64,000 nucleotides of DNA from Caulobacter sp. GTDB lineage: Bacteria; Pseudomonadota; Alphaproteobacteria; Caulobacterales; Caulobacteraceae. The notes under the pieces were generated by a model, which was not told where the DNA came from, ran no database searches, and saw only the letters and a list, made by a program, of their open reading frames with translations. Made by a program: the position numbers and the translations under genes. The stretch is taken from the NCBI GenBank assembly GCA_029866155.1, contig JARWZW010000056.1, forward strand, positions 1-64,000, written 5' to 3'. Shown one piece after another: positions 38,519 through 48,025 of this stretch (its first letter is position 1; the number at the start of each line of letters is the position of its first letter).

Positions 38519-39250
38519 ATGGCGGGCATGGTCTCTTTCCTGACCAATCCACGGGCCTTCATGGTCTTTTCCCGGATCGCCGCCCCAGTGCTGGGGGCCG
38601 CGACCGCCGGCGCCCTGTTGATCGGGCTCTGGCTGGGATTTGCCGCTCCGGAAGACTACCAGCAGGGCGATTCCATCCGGATCCTGTTCATTCATGTGCC
38701 GGCCGCCTGGGTCGCCATGTTTTCCTATCTTTGCCTCGGCGTGGCCAGCCTGCTCAGCCTGGTGTTTCGTCACGCCCTGGCCGACGCTGCGGCCCGGGCC
38801 TGTGCGCCTCTGGGCGCGGCCTTTACCGCCCTGGCCCTGGTCACGGGCTCCTTCTGGGGGCGGCCGACCTGGGGCACCTGGTGGGAGTGGGATGGCCGGA
38901 TGACCTCGGTGCTGATCCTCTTGCTGCTCTGGATCGCTTATATCGCCCTGCGCTCGGCTATTGATGACGAGGCCCGGGCGGCCCGGGCCGGGGCGATCCT
39001 GGCCCTGGTCGGATTGGTCAATCTGCCGGTCATCCATTTTTCGGTCTATTGGTGGAACAGCCTGCATCAGGGCTCCTCGACCTTCCGGGCCGAGGCCGGC
39101 GATCGCCTGCCGGACGTCTATCTGACCCCGCTCCTTCTGATGAGTCTGGCCTATATGGGTCTGTTCGGGGCCTTGTGGCTGGTGCGGATCCGCACCGAGG
39201 TGCGGCGGCGGCGAATCCGGGTCCTGACCCTGCGCGCAGCGGAGGGCTGA
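38519..39250 (+). CDS. ccmC: Heme exporter / handling protein CcmC
   Basis: Six-helix membrane protein that presents heme to CcmE. The 243-aa protein carries the periplasmic tryptophan-rich WGTWWEWDGRMTS motif and the flanking heme-ligand histidines (in FIHVPAAW and NLPVIHFSV). It lies 68 bases after the Spy-like gene and 4 bases before ccmD. Confidence 0.96.
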   Translation: MAGMVSFLTNPRAFMVFSRIAAPVLGAATAGALLIGLWLGFAAPEDYQQGDSIRILFIHVPAAWVAMFSYLCLGVASLLSLVFRHALADAAARACAPLGAAFTALALVTGSFWGRPTWGTWWEWDGRMTSVLILLLLWIAYIALRSAIDDEARAARAGAILALVGLVNLPVIHFSVYWWNSLHQGSSTFRAEAGDRLPDVYLTPLLLMSLAYMGLFGALWLVRIRTEVRRRRIRVLTLRAAEG

Positions 39251-39254
39251 AACC

Positions 39255-39413
39255 ATGCTGGATCTCGATGCTGGAACCTATGCCGCCTTTGTCTGGCCGG
39301 CCTTCGCCATTTCAGCCGGGGTGCTGATCTGGATGGTGGCGGATAGCCTTGCCTCCGCGGCCCGGGCCCGGGCCGAGCTCAAGCGGTTGGGCGAAGAGGG
39401 AGACGCCGGGTGA
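39255..39413 (+). CDS. ccmD: Heme exporter protein CcmD
   Basis: Short single-span protein (52 aa) that holds the CcmABC-CcmE complex together. The sequence starts MLDLDAGTYAAFVWPAFAIS, has one helix (about 10-32) and ends in a charged helix (RARAELKRLGEEG), as in other CcmD proteins. It fits exactly between ccmC and ccmG and overlaps the GTG of ccmG by four bases (GTGA). Confidence 0.92.
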   Translation: MLDLDAGTYAAFVWPAFAISAGVLIWMVADSLASAARARAELKRLGEEGDAG

Positions 39414-39925
39414 AGCGGCTGGTCGCCCTCCTGCCCCTTGGGGTTCTGATCCTGCTGGCCGTCCTGTTTGCCGGCTATGCCCTCAAGCGCGATCCCAATG
39501 TCCAGCCCAGGGCCCTGGTCGGCAAGCCGGTCCCGGCCGTCAGTCTGCCGGTCCTGGAGACCGGCCGTCCCGAGCCGGTCCTTCAGTCCGGCGCCGAGGC
39601 TCCCTATCTGGTCAATTTCTTCGCCAGCTGGTGCGCACCCTGCGAGGTCGAGCATCCCGTGTTGATGGATCTCAAGGCCCGAGGCGTGGCTATCATCGGT
39701 ATTGGCTACAAGGACGCTCCGGCCAATACAGAGGCTTTCCTTGGGCGGCTGGGCGATCCTTTTTCCCAAAGACTGGTGGATCGGGACGGTCGGGCCGGGC
39801 TGGAGTTTGGCGTCACGGGCGTTCCCGAAACCTATCTGGTCGGCGCGAACGGGGTGATCCTGGCCAAACATACCGGACCCCTGACAGCGGACTCCGCGCA
39901 GGACCTGCTGAGCAAGGCCCGTTAA
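39410..39925 (+). CDS. ccmG: Thiol:disulfide interchange protein CcmG/DsbE
   Basis: Membrane-anchored periplasmic thioredoxin that reduces apocytochrome c before heme attachment. It is 171 aa with an N-terminal anchor (about 4-22), the WCAPC active site in FFASWCAPCEVEHP and a family GVPETYL cis-Pro loop. The start is GTG. ccmE, ccmF and ccmH are not in the window. Confidence 0.95.
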   Translation: MKRLVALLPLGVLILLAVLFAGYALKRDPNVQPRALVGKPVPAVSLPVLETGRPEPVLQSGAEAPYLVNFFASWCAPCEVEHPVLMDLKARGVAIIGIGYKDAPANTEAFLGRLGDPFSQRLVDRDGRAGLEFGVTGVPETYLVGANGVILAKHTGPLTADSAQDLLSKAR

Positions 39926-39975
39926 GACAGGATTAACCATAAAATCCGACTCTGGATCGACCCCTCCAGACTTCG

Positions 39976-40320
39976 GTGACTGTCCTGTCCGATATCCGTC
40001 CCACGGCCCGGCCGATTGCGCCTCTGGTTCAAGCTGCGCCCCGCAGCGCGGCCCAGAGGGCGTTTTTCGATGCGGCCCTTGGCAGGGCGACCGGCGATTC
40101 TTCGCCCGTTCAGGCGGCGCCTGTCCAGACCGCGCCAGCACGTCCCGAGGCGCAGCCGTCGCTCCGGACTGCGGCCGCCCAGACGCCTTCCCAGACCGCT
40201 TCCCTGCAGGCGGCCCTGCGCAACCTCGCGGCCTTCACCCCGGCTCCGGCCCCGGAACCCGCCGCCGAGACGCCGCGCAGGATCCTGCGGCCGGGTTCGC
40301 TGGTGGATATCAAGGTCTGA
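39976..40320 (+). CDS. Pro/Ala-rich protein of unknown function
   Basis: A 114-aa frame starting with GTG, composed largely of Ala, Pro, Gln and Thr (about 45-90 is low complexity), with an ordered-looking N-terminus (SAAQRAFFDAALGRA) and a distinctive end RRILRPGSLVDIKV. No signal peptide or membrane segment. It lies 50 bases after ccmG on the same strand. Low complexity in a GC-rich genome leaves real doubt that it is a gene. Confidence 0.5.
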   Translation: MTVLSDIRPTARPIAPLVQAAPRSAAQRAFFDAALGRATGDSSPVQAAPVQTAPARPEAQPSLRTAAAQTPSQTASLQAALRNLAAFTPAPAPEPAAETPRRILRPGSLVDIKV

Positions 40321-40493
40321 CGCCAGCCGCTTCGCTGCCGAATCAGCCCGGAGGTCTTTGACCAGTATTTTCAGTATTGCGGGAACGGTTCCCGGGTCTT
40401 GATTTCCCCATCCCGCTTGTCAAACATAGTTGCCTTCGGGCATGCGTGTCAAAGTCCGCAACCTGACGGTCGGCTGGCCATCAGCCCGTCCGA

Positions 40494-42179
40494 TCAGGCC
40501 GCCATGGACGACGGCACGGTCTTGCCCAGGATCATGTCGCTGGCCTTTTCGGCGATCATGATGGTCGGGGCGTTGGTGTTGCCACTGACCAGCCGGGGCA
40601 TGATGGAGGCGTCCACAACCCTCAGGCCTTCCACGCCATGGACCCGCAGCTGGGCGTCGACCACGGCCCGGGGTCCGGTTCCCATCTGGCAGGTGCCGAC
40701 CGGGTGATAGATGGTCGTGCCGGCGGCCCGCGCATATTCCAGCAGCATCTCGTCGCTCTGGAAGTCCGGGCCGGGCATCATCTCGTGGTCGATAAAGGGA
40801 GCCAGGGCGGGCTGGGCAGCAATCTGGCGGCCGATCTTCAGGGAGGCCACGGCCACCTCCTGGTCGAGGCTGTCAGCCAGATAGTTGGCGAAGATGGCGG
40901 GATAGACCGAAGGGTCCGCTGACTTGATGCGGATATGTCCCCGGCTTTCCGGCCGCAACTGGCAGGGGGCTATGGTCAGGCCAGGTTGGCCCTCCAGCTC
41001 CATCTTCTGCTCGTTGGTCAGCTTCTCGACATTCATGGTGGCCGGCAGGATATGGTACTGGATATCGGGGTGGGCCAGGTCGGGCCGGGACTTGCAGAAG
41101 ACCGCGATATGGGCCGCTGACAGGGTCAGAAGGCCCTTTCGCTGGAACAGGAACTTCATCGCCTCGCCGATGAAGCGTGGTCCACGGGTCAGCTCATTGA
41201 CAGAGATGACATCGGATTTGAGCCGGTACTGCTGGCTCATGACATAGTGGTCCTGCAGGTTCTCGCCCACCCCAGGCAGGTCTGCGACCACCTCTACGCC
41301 ATGCTGGCGGAGCAGATCGCCCGGACCGACACCTGACAGCTGCAGAAGCTGCGGCGAATTGACAGCGCCGCCGGACAGGATGACTTCCTTCGCCGCCCTG
41401 GCCGTACGCTTCACGCCATTCTGGACGAAGGCCACGCCCACGGCGCGCTTGCCCTCGAACAGGACCTTCGACGCCAGAGCCCGGGTCTCGACCCGCAGGT
41501 TCGCCCGGCCCATGACCGGGTGCAGATAGGCGACCGCCGCCGAGCAGCGCTGGCCGTTCTTCACGGTCAGCTGGTAGTAGCTGACCCCTTCCTGGTCGCC
41601 ACCGTTGAGATCGGCCCGGCGCGGAATCCCGGCCTGTTCACAGGCATCGACCACGGCGTCGGACACCGGATGGGTCGTGGTGACGTCCGAGACGTTCAGC
41701 GGCCCGCCCTTGCCATGCTGCGGGGCGCCTTCACCGGTCACCGCGTCCCGTTCCTGGTTCTGGCTGCGCAGGAAATAGGGCAGGACATCGTCCCAGCTCC
41801 AGCCCTCGCATCCCAGTTGGCGCCAGTTGTCGTAGTCGGCGTCCTGGCCGCGGATATAGAGCAGGCCGTTGATCGATGAGGAGCCGCCCAGCACCTTGCC
41901 GCGCGGCCAGACATGACTGCGGCCGCCGGTAGTGGGGTCCGGCTCGGTCTCGTAGAGCCAGTTGACCTTGGGATCCTTCAGGGTCTGGCTGTAGCCGACC
42001 GGGATATGGATCATCATGTTGGACAGGAACTGCGAAGGGTTCTTCGTCGGCCGATCATCACCGCCCGCTTCCAGCAGCAGGACCCGGGTCTTGCCATCGG
42101 CGGTCAGGCGGTTGGCCAGAACGCATCCGGCGCTGCCGGCCCCCACGATGATGTAGTCGACCTCGATGCTGTCGCTCAT
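40494..42179 (-). CDS. GMC-family FAD-dependent oxidoreductase, choline dehydrogenase-like
   Basis: Flavoprotein oxidising an alcohol. The 561-aa protein has the FAD fold [15 protein letters not shown], the GMC signatures [18 protein letters not shown] and [17 protein letters not shown], and the catalytic His region [11 protein letters not shown] with the C-terminal Asn in SGNTNAP. It resembles BetA but lacks the bet neighbours, so the substrate is open (choline, aliphatic or polyethylene-glycol alcohols). The ATG at 42179 ([13 protein letters not shown]) is preferred to one 15 bases upstream. Confidence 0.92.
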   Translation of the reverse strand: MSDSIEVDYIIVGAGSAGCVLANRLTADGKTRVLLLEAGGDDRPTKNPSQFLSNMMIHIPVGYSQTLKDPKVNWLYETEPDPTTGGRSHVWPRGKVLGGSSSINGLLYIRGQDADYDNWRQLGCEGWSWDDVLPYFLRSQNQERDAVTGEGAPQHGKGGPLNVSDVTTTHPVSDAVVDACEQAGIPRRADLNGGDQEGVSYYQLTVKNGQRCSAAVAYLHPVMGRANLRVETRALASKVLFEGKRAVGVAFVQNGVKRTARAAKEVILSGGAVNSPQLLQLSGVGPGDLLRQHGVEVVADLPGVGENLQDHYVMSQQYRLKSDVISVNELTRGPRFIGEAMKFLFQRKGLLTLSAAHIAVFCKSRPDLAHPDIQYHILPATMNVEKLTNEQKMELEGQPGLTIAPCQLRPESRGHIRIKSADPSVYPAIFANYLADSLDQEVAVASLKIGRQIAAQPALAPFIDHEMMPGPDFQSDEMLLEYARAAGTTIYHPVGTCQMGTGPRAVVDAQLRVHGVEGLRVVDASIMPRLVSGNTNAPTIMIAEKASDMILGKTVPSSMAA

Positions 42180-42393
42180 TGTCCCGCTCCCCATAGGGTC
42201 TTGATTGAATCGCCGGATCCTGGGACCCGCCCCGGATCCTCCGGGATTGTTGAGATTTCGGTTACGCTGAGAAGGCGGCGGCGTCTAGGCCGGGATGGTC
42301 GCAGGCGCCCCCTGGTGAGCGGCCCGGACAATCAGCCGCTGCGCGTCTGATTGCGCCCTCTTGCCGGGACGGCGACCTTGAGCGGCGCTGCCG

Positions 42394-42447
42394 CTAGAGC
42401 ATGTTCCGATAAGTGTGAAGAGGCTATCGGATCGAAACAGGCTCTAG
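42394..42447 (+). repeat. Interspersed palindromic repeat, copy C (short element)
   Basis: AGAGCATGTTCCGATA...TATCGGATCG hairpin followed directly by AAACAGGCTCTAG, lacking the second hairpin of copies B and D. The terminal CTAG supplies the stop codon of the isoaspartyl peptidase gene on the minus strand. The rest of the 264-base gap shows no gene. Confidence 0.88.
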
Positions 42448-43328
42448 GTCTCGAACGCCAGGGAGACGATGTCGCCGTCCGGGGAGAGGGCGGCGCGTTT
42501 CATGCCGGCGGAGACGTAGGGCATGGCCACGGCTCCATCGGCTCCTATGGCGATCAGCCCGCCGTCGCCCCCGAGCTTGCGTATCTGGTCCAGCACGGCG
42601 TCGGCGGCTTCCGCAAGGGACTGGCCGCCAAACCGCATGCGGTGGGCCAGTTGGGCGGCGGCGGCGACCCGGATGAAATACTCGCCCTGTCCGGTGCAGG
42701 AGACCGCCGCGACCTGGTCGGCCCAGCATCCGGCGCCGATCAGGGGGCTGTCGCCGACCCGACCGGGCAGCTTGCCAAACACCCCGCCGGTAGAGGTGGC
42801 GGCCGCCAGCCGGCCCTGATCGTCCCTCACGACACAGCCCACCGTGCCATGATGGAGGGCGCCGGGCGGATGGTTGGACTCGAAGGTTCCGGCCCGGGTG
42901 AACCAGTCTGCAGGATGAGCCACCTGCGCCAGGCCCTGTAACCGGCCAAAGGCGGCAGCCCCGGCGCCGGCCAGCATGACATGGGGGGTCTGGTCCATGA
43001 CCGCCCGGGCCACATCCACGGGACTCTGGAAGCCTTCCAGGGCCGCCACGGAGCCGGCCAGGCCTGTGGCCCCGTCCATCAGGGCGGCGTCCAGCTCATA
43101 GGCGCCGGCGAGGTTGGGCGAGGCGCCGCGTCCGGCGACATAGAGGCCTGACGACTCCAGGGCCCGGGTGGTCTCGACCACCACCTCAAGGGCGGCGGCG
43201 CCGGCCTTCAGACGGTCGCGTCCAGCCTCGACCAGGCCGCGCATATGGGCGATCTCGCGACTGTAGTCGCGGCCGGGCCGGGCGCCGGCGCCGCCATGCA
43301 GAACCAGACTCAAACATTTGTTCGCCAA
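42444..43328 (-). CDS. iaaA: Isoaspartyl peptidase / L-asparaginase
   Basis: Ntn-hydrolase that self-cleaves to alpha and beta chains and degrades isoaspartyl dipeptides. The 294-aa precursor has LVLHGGAGA at the start and the autoprocessing Thr162 in [10 protein letters not shown], followed by [13 protein letters not shown] binds substrate. The last codons GAG ACC TAG run into an interspersed repeat, which provides the stop. It is divergent from a quinone oxidoreductase gene. Confidence 0.93.
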   Translation of the reverse strand: MANKCLSLVLHGGAGARPGRDYSREIAHMRGLVEAGRDRLKAGAAALEVVVETTRALESSGLYVAGRGASPNLAGAYELDAALMDGATGLAGSVAALEGFQSPVDVARAVMDQTPHVMLAGAGAAAFGRLQGLAQVAHPADWFTRAGTFESNHPPGALHHGTVGCVVRDDQGRLAAATSTGGVFGKLPGRVGDSPLIGAGCWADQVAAVSCTGQGEYFIRVAAAAQLAHRMRFGGQSLAEAADAVLDQIRKLGGDGGLIAIGADGAVAMPYVSAGMKRAALSPDGDIVSLAFET

Positions 43329-43406
43329 CTTCGGTCTCCCGGCCTATGAACGCTGCAACAGCGGCGATAGCCTCGCTGGACTTAACAGAAAAACGGGAGA
43401 CTTGGC

Positions 43407-44405
43407 ATGAAGGCGGTGCTCAGCAAGGTGGTTGGCGGACCCGAAACCCTGGTTGTGGAGGATGTCCCCAGCCCGGTTGCCGGTCCCGGCCAGGTGGTGC
43501 TGTCGATCAAGGCCTGCGGGGTCAACTACCCGGACGTGCTGATCATCCAGGACATGTACCAGTTCAAGCCGGCCCGGCCCTTTTCGCCTGGCGGCGAGGT
43601 TTCCGGGGTCATCAAAGAAGTCGGCGAGGGCGTCACGGCGGTGAAGCCGGGCGACCGGGTTCTGGCCAGCACCGGCAATGGCGGCATGGCCGAGGAGATC
43701 CTGATTGATCCGTCCCGCCTGACCCCGATCCCCGACTCCATGCCCTATGACGAGGCTGCGGCCTTCATGATGACCTATGGCACCAGCTGGTACGCCCTCA
43801 AGGATCGCGGCCATCTGAAGGCCGGGGAAACCCTGCTGGTCCTCGGCGCCGCGGGCGGCGTCGGCCTGGCGGCGGTGGAACTGGGCAAGGCCATGGGCGC
43901 TCGGGTGATTGCGGCCGCCTCCTCGCAGGAAAAGGTCGACCTGGCCATCGCCCATGGCGCAGACGCCGGGGTTGTCTATCCGGTCGGCCCCTTCGACAAG
44001 GACGGGACCAAGGCCCTGGCCCAGCTGTTCAAGGACGCCTGCGGCCCCAAGGGCTGGGACGTGGCCTATGACGCCGTCGGCGGCGACTATGCCGAGGCCA
44101 CCATCCGCGCCAGCGGCTGGGGCGGCCGGTTCCTGGTGATCGGCTTCCCGGCCGGCATTCCCAAGGTGCCGCTGAACCTGACCCTGCTGAAATCCTGCGA
44201 CATCGTCGGGGTCTTCTGGGGCGCAGCCGTGGCCCGCGATCCGGCGGCGCACCAGGAAAATGTCCGCCAGCTGATGACCATGTACAGCGAGGGCAAGATC
44301 CGCCCCCATGTGTCGGAAACCTTCAGCCTGGACCGGGCGGGCGAAGCCATTGCCCACCTGGCGGCTCGCAAGGCCATGGGCAAGGTCGTGGTCGTCACCG
44401 AATAG
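43407..44405 (+). CDS. NADPH:quinone oxidoreductase, zinc-free MDR family
   Basis: A 332-aa medium-chain dehydrogenase/reductase lacking the catalytic zinc ligands, as in quinone oxidoreductases. GETLLVLGAAGGVGLAAVELGKAMGARVIAAASS is represented by the cofactor motif AAGGVGLAAVE, and GVNYPDVLIIQ matches the quinone-reductase group. Detoxification or reduction of enones is likely (family inference). Confidence 0.9.
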   Translation: MKAVLSKVVGGPETLVVEDVPSPVAGPGQVVLSIKACGVNYPDVLIIQDMYQFKPARPFSPGGEVSGVIKEVGEGVTAVKPGDRVLASTGNGGMAEEILIDPSRLTPIPDSMPYDEAAAFMMTYGTSWYALKDRGHLKAGETLLVLGAAGGVGLAAVELGKAMGARVIAAASSQEKVDLAIAHGADAGVVYPVGPFDKDGTKALAQLFKDACGPKGWDVAYDAVGGDYAEATIRASGWGGRFLVIGFPAGIPKVPLNLTLLKSCDIVGVFWGAAVARDPAAHQENVRQLMTMYSEGKIRPHVSETFSLDRAGEAIAHLAARKAMGKVVVVTE

Positions 44406-44522
44406 CAGGGGCTGACAGGGGGCAGGCTGACTGACGGCTGATCCGGGCGAGCCCCGGGGCAGGGCCACCCGGTCGGCCGGCCCCGGTTCCGCACAAGACA
44501 GAAATCATCAGGGAAAAACGTC

Positions 44523-45410
44523 ATGGCCGGCAGGCTTGAAGGTAAAATTGCACTGATCACCGGCGCCGCTTCGGGTATCGGCCTTGGCGCCGTCGAACTG
44601 TTTGTCGCCGAGGGCGCCTGCGTGGTCGCCGCCGACATGCAGGATGAAAAGGGCGCCATGCTGGAGCGGCGCTTCCCGGACCGGGTGCGCTACATACACT
44701 GCAATGTGACCCAGGAGGCCGATATCGCCCGGGCCGTGGCCCTGGCTGACAGCCAGTTCGGCGGCCTGGACATCCTGTTCAACAATGCCGGCCACGGCGG
44801 CAGCACCACCGGCGTTGCCGACATGGATGCTGACGGCTGGGACGCCACCTTCGCCCTGCTGGTCAAGGGCCCGGCCATGGGCATGAAACATGCCGTGCCC
44901 CTGATGCTGAAGCGCGGCGGCGGCAGCATCATCAACACCGCCTCCATTGCCGGGTTGCAGGCCGGCTTCGGACCTCTGGCCTATTCCTCGGCCAAATGCG
45001 CGGTCATTCACATGAGCCGCTGCGCCGCCGCCGAGTTGAGCCCCCAGAGGATCCGCGTCAACGCCATCTGCCCTGGCCTGATCGCCACCTCGATCTTCGG
45101 CGCCAGCATGGGCCTTTCCCGCGAGGTGGCTGACCAGATGGCCGCCCGGGTCGCGGAGATGGGCGGCAAGGTCCAGCCGATTCCCAAGGCCGGCGCGCCC
45201 GACGACATCGCCCGGGCGGCCCTCTATCTGGCCAGCGACGACAGCGTCTTCGTGACAGGCACCCATATCGTCGTGGATGGCGGCATCACTATCGGCGGCC
45301 GCAGCAGCTGGGACCCCACGGCCGGCTCGCCCTTTCTGGAAGCGCTCGGAATCTCGGCGGAACAGGCCGCGGAGATGCGCGCCGCCATGGCCGCCGCCAA
45401 GGCCGGATGA
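44523..45410 (+). CDS. Short-chain dehydrogenase/reductase
   Basis: Classical SDR of 295 aa with TGAASGIGLGA, NNAGHGG, Ser in NTASIAGLQ and YxxxK as YSSAK. It has a ~40-residue C-terminal extension beyond the usual VDGGITIGG end (SSWDPTAGSPFLEALG...), seen in some steroid/lipid SDRs. The substrate is unknown. It is co-directional with the quinone oxidoreductase 117 bases upstream. Confidence 0.9.
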   Translation: MAGRLEGKIALITGAASGIGLGAVELFVAEGACVVAADMQDEKGAMLERRFPDRVRYIHCNVTQEADIARAVALADSQFGGLDILFNNAGHGGSTTGVADMDADGWDATFALLVKGPAMGMKHAVPLMLKRGGGSIINTASIAGLQAGFGPLAYSSAKCAVIHMSRCAAAELSPQRIRVNAICPGLIATSIFGASMGLSREVADQMAARVAEMGGKVQPIPKAGAPDDIARAALYLASDDSVFVTGTHIVVDGGITIGGRSSWDPTAGSPFLEALGISAEQAAEMRAAMAAAKAG

Positions 45411-45447
45411 GCAGGCTGGGCCCGACCGGCCAGGACCGGGCCTGACC

Positions 45448-46419
45448 ATGCCGGAGGAGCTTCCCCCCACCGGTGTTTCCAGGGCCGGTGGTGCGGCGAC
45501 CGCTGCAGCCGTGGCGTCGCGACCCCGTCTGCCGCCCAATATCGAGGGCGCCCTGTGGATGCTGGCCTCGGCGCTGGGCTTCACGGTCATGACCAGCCTG
45601 ATCAAGCTGCTGGGCGATGACTATCCGGCGGCTCTGCAGACCTTCTACCGCTCGGCGGCGGGCCTTATTGTCCTGCTGCCCCTGGTCGCCCGGGACTGGC
45701 GCGGGGCCTTCCGCACGACCCGGCCTGGCATCCTTCTGTTCCGCTCGGGTGTCGGCACGCTTGCGATGATCTTCAGCTTCTATGCCTTCCAGAAACTGCC
45801 CCTGGCCGAGGCCAACGCCCTGTCCTTCACCCGCACCCTCTGGCTGGTGCCTCTGGCCTTCTTCATCCTGCGCGAACCGCTGGGACCCTGGAGGATCGGC
45901 GCGGCGGTCCTGGGGTTTGCCGGGGTGCTGGTCATGCTGTCGCCCGGCTTCACGGGCAGCGGGCACCCCTTCGGCCTGGCGCAGTTGGCGGCCCTGGCCT
46001 CTGCCGCCATGTTCGCCATGACGATCACCGGGATGAAGGTCATGACCCGCGACCACAGCCCCCTGACCCTGCTGGTCTATTCCGCCGTCCTGGGTGTGGC
46101 CTTCGCCGTGCCGCCCGCCCTGTTCGTCTGGCGCTGGCCCAGCCTGCCGGACCTGGGTCTGCTGACCGCCATGGGGGTGATGGGGACGATCACCCAAGGC
46201 TGCTACATCAAGGGCATGCAGATCGGCGACGCCGGCGCCATGGCCCCCATCGACTATACCCGGCTGGTTTTCACCGCCCTGGTCGGTTTCGCGGTCTTCC
46301 ACGAGATTCCCGGCTGGACCACGATTGTCGGGGCCGTGATCGTGGTGGTCTCGACCCTGATCATCACCCTCCGGGAACAGCAGCAGGCGCGGGCGGCCCG
46401 GCGGGCAGTGTCGGACTGA
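45448..46419 (+). CDS. EamA/DMT family transporter
   Basis: Ten-helix drug/metabolite transporter with two EamA repeats; 323 aa from the ATG at 45448, with a non-conserved ~30-residue cytoplasmic N-terminus before NIEGALWMLASALGF. FYRSAAGLIVLLPL and ALSFTRTLWLVPLAFFILREPL are typical of the family. The substrate is unknown; related proteins export amino acids or metabolites. Confidence 0.9.
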   Translation: MPEELPPTGVSRAGGAATAAAVASRPRLPPNIEGALWMLASALGFTVMTSLIKLLGDDYPAALQTFYRSAAGLIVLLPLVARDWRGAFRTTRPGILLFRSGVGTLAMIFSFYAFQKLPLAEANALSFTRTLWLVPLAFFILREPLGPWRIGAAVLGFAGVLVMLSPGFTGSGHPFGLAQLAALASAAMFAMTITGMKVMTRDHSPLTLLVYSAVLGVAFAVPPALFVWRWPSLPDLGLLTAMGVMGTITQGCYIKGMQIGDAGAMAPIDYTRLVFTALVGFAVFHEIPGWTTIVGAVIVVVSTLIITLREQQQARAARRAVSD

Positions 46420-46420
46420 C

Positions 46421-46840
46421 CTACCCCTCGTCGCCCGCAAGGAACCTGCGGGCCGCCGACCGGTGACGGTCCTTGACGTTCTTGCCGACCACAGCCAGCA
46501 GCGCGGCGATGACGGCCGCGTCATCCGTAAAGCCGACCCCGGCCAGGACGTCAGGAATGACGTCGGTCGGCAGGATGAAATAGGCCAGGGCGGCGAGGAT
46601 CAGGCCCTTGGCCGCCATGGGGGTTTCCGGGTCCCGGGCGCACCACCAGACCGACAGGACATCGTCCAGGAAGGGCACCTTGGACGCCACCTGCCGGACC
46701 TTGGGCCAGAAGCCCTCCGCCACCTTGACCTCATTCACCCGGATCACCTCGGGACTGAGGGTCCGGGAGGGATCAAGAACCTCTTTCGGACTGACGTCAG
46801 ACGGGTTGACGTCGGGTGACGGCTTGGCTTTCGCGCTCAC
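46421..46840 (-). CDS. DUF1232 (YkvA-like) membrane protein
   Basis: A 139-aa protein whose DUF1232 core AALAYFILPTDVIPDVLAGVGFTDDAAV is clear, with two short hydrophobic segments and a Ser/Pro-rich N-terminus. The DxxPD motif is a family hallmark of unknown function. It converges with the DMT gene one base away and diverges from the following SDR. Confidence 0.9.
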   Translation of the reverse strand: MSAKAKPSPDVNPSDVSPKEVLDPSRTLSPEVIRVNEVKVAEGFWPKVRQVASKVPFLDDVLSVWWCARDPETPMAAKGLILAALAYFILPTDVIPDVLAGVGFTDDAAVIAALLAVVGKNVKDRHRSAARRFLAGDEG

Positions 46841-46897
46841 GAGGCTAAACCCCTTTCCACAAACTTCTGTTCAACACGATCAGACTGGGAGACGTCC

Positions 46898-47686
46898 ATG
46901 AAACTCGATAGTTCCGTCGCCGCCGTTGTCACGGGCGGCGCCTCAGGCCTCGGTGAAGCCACCGTCCGCGCTCTTGTCGCCCAGGGCGTCAAGGTCGCAA
47001 TTTTCGACCTCGACCGCCAGCAGGAACGCGGCGAAGCCCTCGAAAAGGAATTGGGGGTCACCTTCTGCGCTGTCAATGTCACCAGCGACGCCGAAGTCGA
47101 CGCCGGCTTTGAAAAGGCCCGGGCCGCCAACGGCCAGGAGCGGATCCTGGTCAACTGCGCCGGCACCGGCAACGCCGCCAAGACGGCCAGCCGCGACAAG
47201 GCCACCGGCGCCATCAAGCACTTCCCGCTGGCCCATTTCGACATGATCATCCAGATCAACCTGGTCGGCACCTTCCGATGCATCGCCAAGTCGGCGGCAG
47301 GCATGCTGACCCTGGAGCCGCTGGAAGACGGCGAGCGCGGCGCCATCGTCAACACCGCCTCCGTGGCGGCCGAGGACGGCCAGATGGGCCAGGCGGCCTA
47401 CAGCGCTTCCAAGGGCGGCGTTGTCGGCATGACCCTGCCGATCGCCCGTGACCTGATGGGTGAAGGGATCCGCGTCAACACCATCCTGCCGGGCATCTTC
47501 AACACTCCGCTGATGAACGCCGCGCCGGAAGCCGTGAAGGCCGCCCTGGCTGCTTCGGTGCCCTTCCCCAAGCGCCTGGGTCTGGCCGACGAATACGCCC
47601 AGCTGGCCCTGACCATGATCACCAACGGCTACTTCAACGGCGAAGACGTCCGTCTCGACGGCGCCATCCGCATGTCCCCGCGCTAA
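46898..47686 (+). CDS. 3-hydroxyacyl-CoA dehydrogenase type-2-like SDR
   Basis: SDR of 262 aa close to the HSD17B10 / 3-hydroxy-2-methylbutyryl-CoA dehydrogenase group: TGGASGLGEATVRAL, ILVNCAGTGNA (Cys in place of Asn), the inserted loop FDMIIQINLVGTFRC, Ser in NTASVAAEDGQ and YSASKGG. NAD-dependent oxidation of beta-hydroxyacyl-CoA in fatty-acid or branched-chain breakdown is expected. No other beta-oxidation gene is adjacent. Confidence 0.9.
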   Translation: MKLDSSVAAVVTGGASGLGEATVRALVAQGVKVAIFDLDRQQERGEALEKELGVTFCAVNVTSDAEVDAGFEKARAANGQERILVNCAGTGNAAKTASRDKATGAIKHFPLAHFDMIIQINLVGTFRCIAKSAAGMLTLEPLEDGERGAIVNTASVAAEDGQMGQAAYSASKGGVVGMTLPIARDLMGEGIRVNTILPGIFNTPLMNAAPEAVKAALAASVPFPKRLGLADEYAQLALTMITNGYFNGEDVRLDGAIRMSPR

Positions 47687-47701
47687 GCCAGGGACCGATA
47701 C

Positions 47702-47848
47702 AGGACAGCACCCTGCCTGCAGGGGGAGGGGGCTGTCCCCTGGAGCATGGTCCGACAGGCGTGAAGCGGCCATCGGATCGAGCCAGGCCTTAACATATTG
47801 AACCAGAGACTGTTTTTCCGTCATGATCGGTTCGATCATGACGGAAGA
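47702..47848 (+). repeat. Interspersed palindromic repeat, copy D (full element), with a preceding hairpin
   Basis: A hairpin GGACAGC...GCTGTCC (47704-47739) follows the SDR gene. From 47741 comes the repeat: GGAGCATGGTCCGACA...CATCGGATCG, then a perfect 12-3-12 palindrome CCGTCATGATCG-GTT-CGATCATGACGG at 47818-47844. The remaining part of the 339-base gap, up to the next start at 48026, holds no recognisable gene. Confidence 0.88.
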
Positions 47849-48025
47849 AACCGGCAGGGGGGCGGCGGCGAAGTCCATTCGCGGCCGCCCTTCTGCGTTC
47901 AGCCGGATTGCGCCGGACCAGGCCAGGCCCGTCACCAGAATGGCCTATCCCATCGGACGATGCGGCCCCGGGCAGTGTTGTCACTATGGCCTTGTGACGC
48001 CGCCCTGGCGTCGGGAGGCAAGAAA

